A stretch of 16,204 bases of DNA from PWPR01 sp046542315 (GTDB lineage Bacteria; Bacillota; UBA994; PWPR01), in assembly GCA_046542315.1 (NCBI GenBank), contig JBKHBO010000044.1, positions 1-16,204 on the forward strand, given 5' to 3'. The notes under the pieces are model-generated. The model had not been told where the DNA came from and ran no database searches. It saw only the letters and a list, made by a program, of their open reading frames with translations. The translations under genes were made by a program, and so were the position numbers. How positions within the stretch are numbered: the stretch's first letter is position 1; each line of letters starts with the position of its first letter. Positions 15,291-16,204 of this stretch are shown here, in pieces.

Positions 15291-16069
15291 TTACCTTAAA
15301 GATACATCTTTAAGTTCAAATGTTACATAAGTTCCTTCTTCTTCATATTCTTTCCAACTAAATCCTGATACCATCTGGAATGAATTAAAGTCTACAATTT
15401 TCCAAATCGCAGTTCCACGCTCAACTTCTCTAAAAGGAGGGCCTACTGTTACTTCTAAAGATGTTACAGTAGCTTCATGATTACCAAAAGTAACTTCTTC
15501 TTCTGATTTAGATGTCCACACAGCATCTTCATACTCTTCAGTTAGAAAATCATAAATCCCTTGATTCTCTACCTGTTCAAATGGCATAAACACTGCTTCT
15601 AGCACAGTTACTAAAGCTTGATCAGCAATCATTGCGGGTATAGTCTCACCGTTAACATCTACTTTAGCAGCATCACCGTTTTCATCAATCCAAATTTTAG
15701 CTTCGTCTCCTTTGGCAGTGAAATATATTACATCTGTTTCTACACCATCAATTTCTTCAGTACCTAGATATTCGTAAATTACTTCTGTAGAATCTGTTTC
15801 CACACCTTGATCTACATTTGACCAAACCCATTCTAACCTTTCAAAATCATCGATAATGTCAATAGGTTCAGTTAGATTCTTCCAGCCACTTAATTCTACT
15901 GGAGGAGTGCCTTCTAACTCATCATCCCCTGTGTCATCAGTAGTACTTTCTTCTGGCTCTTGATCATCAACCTCTGGTTCTGTCTCTTGTTGACAAGCTG
16001 TTAATAAGCTAACAACAAGTAAACAACAATTAACGATAGGAATCTAAGTAGCTTTTTATTCTTAGTCAT
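15291..16069 (-). pseudogene. Lipoprotein gene with a single frameshift in the signal peptide
   Basis: ATG at 16069, with AAGGTGA about 10 bases upstream, opens MTKNKKLLRFLSLIVV and then stops. One base over, the frame continues LVVSLLTACQQETEPE, a perfect lipobox, and stays open for about 235 residues to TAA at 15291. The two join near 16020, within TTGTTGTTTACTTGTTGTTA; one extra T there would restore a normal signal peptide. The lipobox frame has no ATG, GTG or TTG after its preceding TAG, so it cannot start alone. The mature part has an acidic linker, a helix-poor middle (EYLGTEEIDGVETDVIYFTA) and an all-beta end (EVTFGNHEATVTSLEVTVGP, GTYVTFELKDVSLR). I do not recognise the family. With only one lesion and an open body, this may be a sequencing error, a fresh mutation or a phase-variable switch. 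Confidence 0.7.
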
Positions 16070-16204
16070 TGTTCAAACATCACCTTCCTTATCCTTACTT
16101 CTTAATTTAAACTTATCATAAATAATATGTTTATTCAATTAACGTAAAGAAGAGTCAAGTCCATAATATTGTGTAAAATCAAATACAATGAATTTAGTGA
16201 ATTA

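Noticed and set aside
16100..16204. Minus-strand promoter with TTGACT at 16158-16153 for the lipoprotein gene.
   Set aside because: No acceptable -10 box occurs at 16-18 bases; the nearest (TAAACA at 19) is poor.
1..16204. Insertion sequence, integrase, CRISPR array, tRNA or defence system.
   Set aside because: I found no transposase or integrase motifs, no regularly spaced repeats and no tRNA-like cloverleaf in the window.

Overview
This A+T-rich window most resembles a chromosomal stretch of an anaerobic, low-GC Gram-positive bacterium (Firmicutes, Clostridia-like). The evidence is strong AGGAGG-type ribosome binding sites, sigma-A type promoters, a T-box riboswitch, LxAC lipoproteins, an aldehyde:ferredoxin oxidoreductase with a polyferredoxin partner, copper-amine-oxidase-N stalk domains and a DUF4870 protein. 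The exact genus cannot be told from the sequence. No tRNA, rRNA, CRISPR array, transposase or phage gene is visible.

Layout. At the left edge, on the minus strand, lie the start of an unknown exported or membrane protein (1-93) and a decayed small membrane protein (208-337), with a terminator between them. A cation diffusion facilitator with an N/D/D/D metal site, probably a Mn2+ exporter, follows at 713-1867 on plus. On minus, 1998-3769 holds a decayed small membrane protein and a decayed surface-anchored GH16 glucanase. On plus, a good promoter drives a TspO-like tryptophan-rich membrane protein (4010-4792), followed by a broken Rieske oxygenase (4817-5781).

The centrepiece is 5815-8870: a consensus promoter, a T-box leader, a TIGR04076-like/4x[4Fe-4S] fusion protein, an AOR-family tungsten (or molybdenum) aldehyde oxidoreductase, and a strong terminator. 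The T-box specifier reads UGG (Trp). The antiterminator bulge reads UGGC, which fits the G73 discriminator of bacterial tRNA-Trp, so the leader appears to sense uncharged tRNA-Trp. A Trp-responsive T-box in front of an AOR redox pair is unexpected. It suggests that the operon is induced on tryptophan starvation and works on a tryptophan- or indole-related acid/aldehyde, or that the leader has been captured from another gene.

Downstream, an OFA-type MFS carrier (9068-10321) has its own promoter and a hairpin at the predicted transcript 5' end. It converges through a long bidirectional terminator on a truncated, frameshifted AbgB-like amidohydrolase (10403-11328, minus). The right part encodes a large propeller-like lipoprotein (11609-13315, plus). 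A minus-strand cell-envelope group converges on it: a lipoprotein with a frameshift in its signal peptide, an intact DUF4870 membrane protein, and a decayed Cu-amine-oxidase-N/WD40 protein.

A striking general feature is gene-by-gene decay. At least four genes carry several frameshifts and stops each, while neighbours of up to about 1.9 kb are perfectly open. This looks like real pseudogenisation rather than uniformly poor sequence, although single-base indels in homopolymers should be confirmed.
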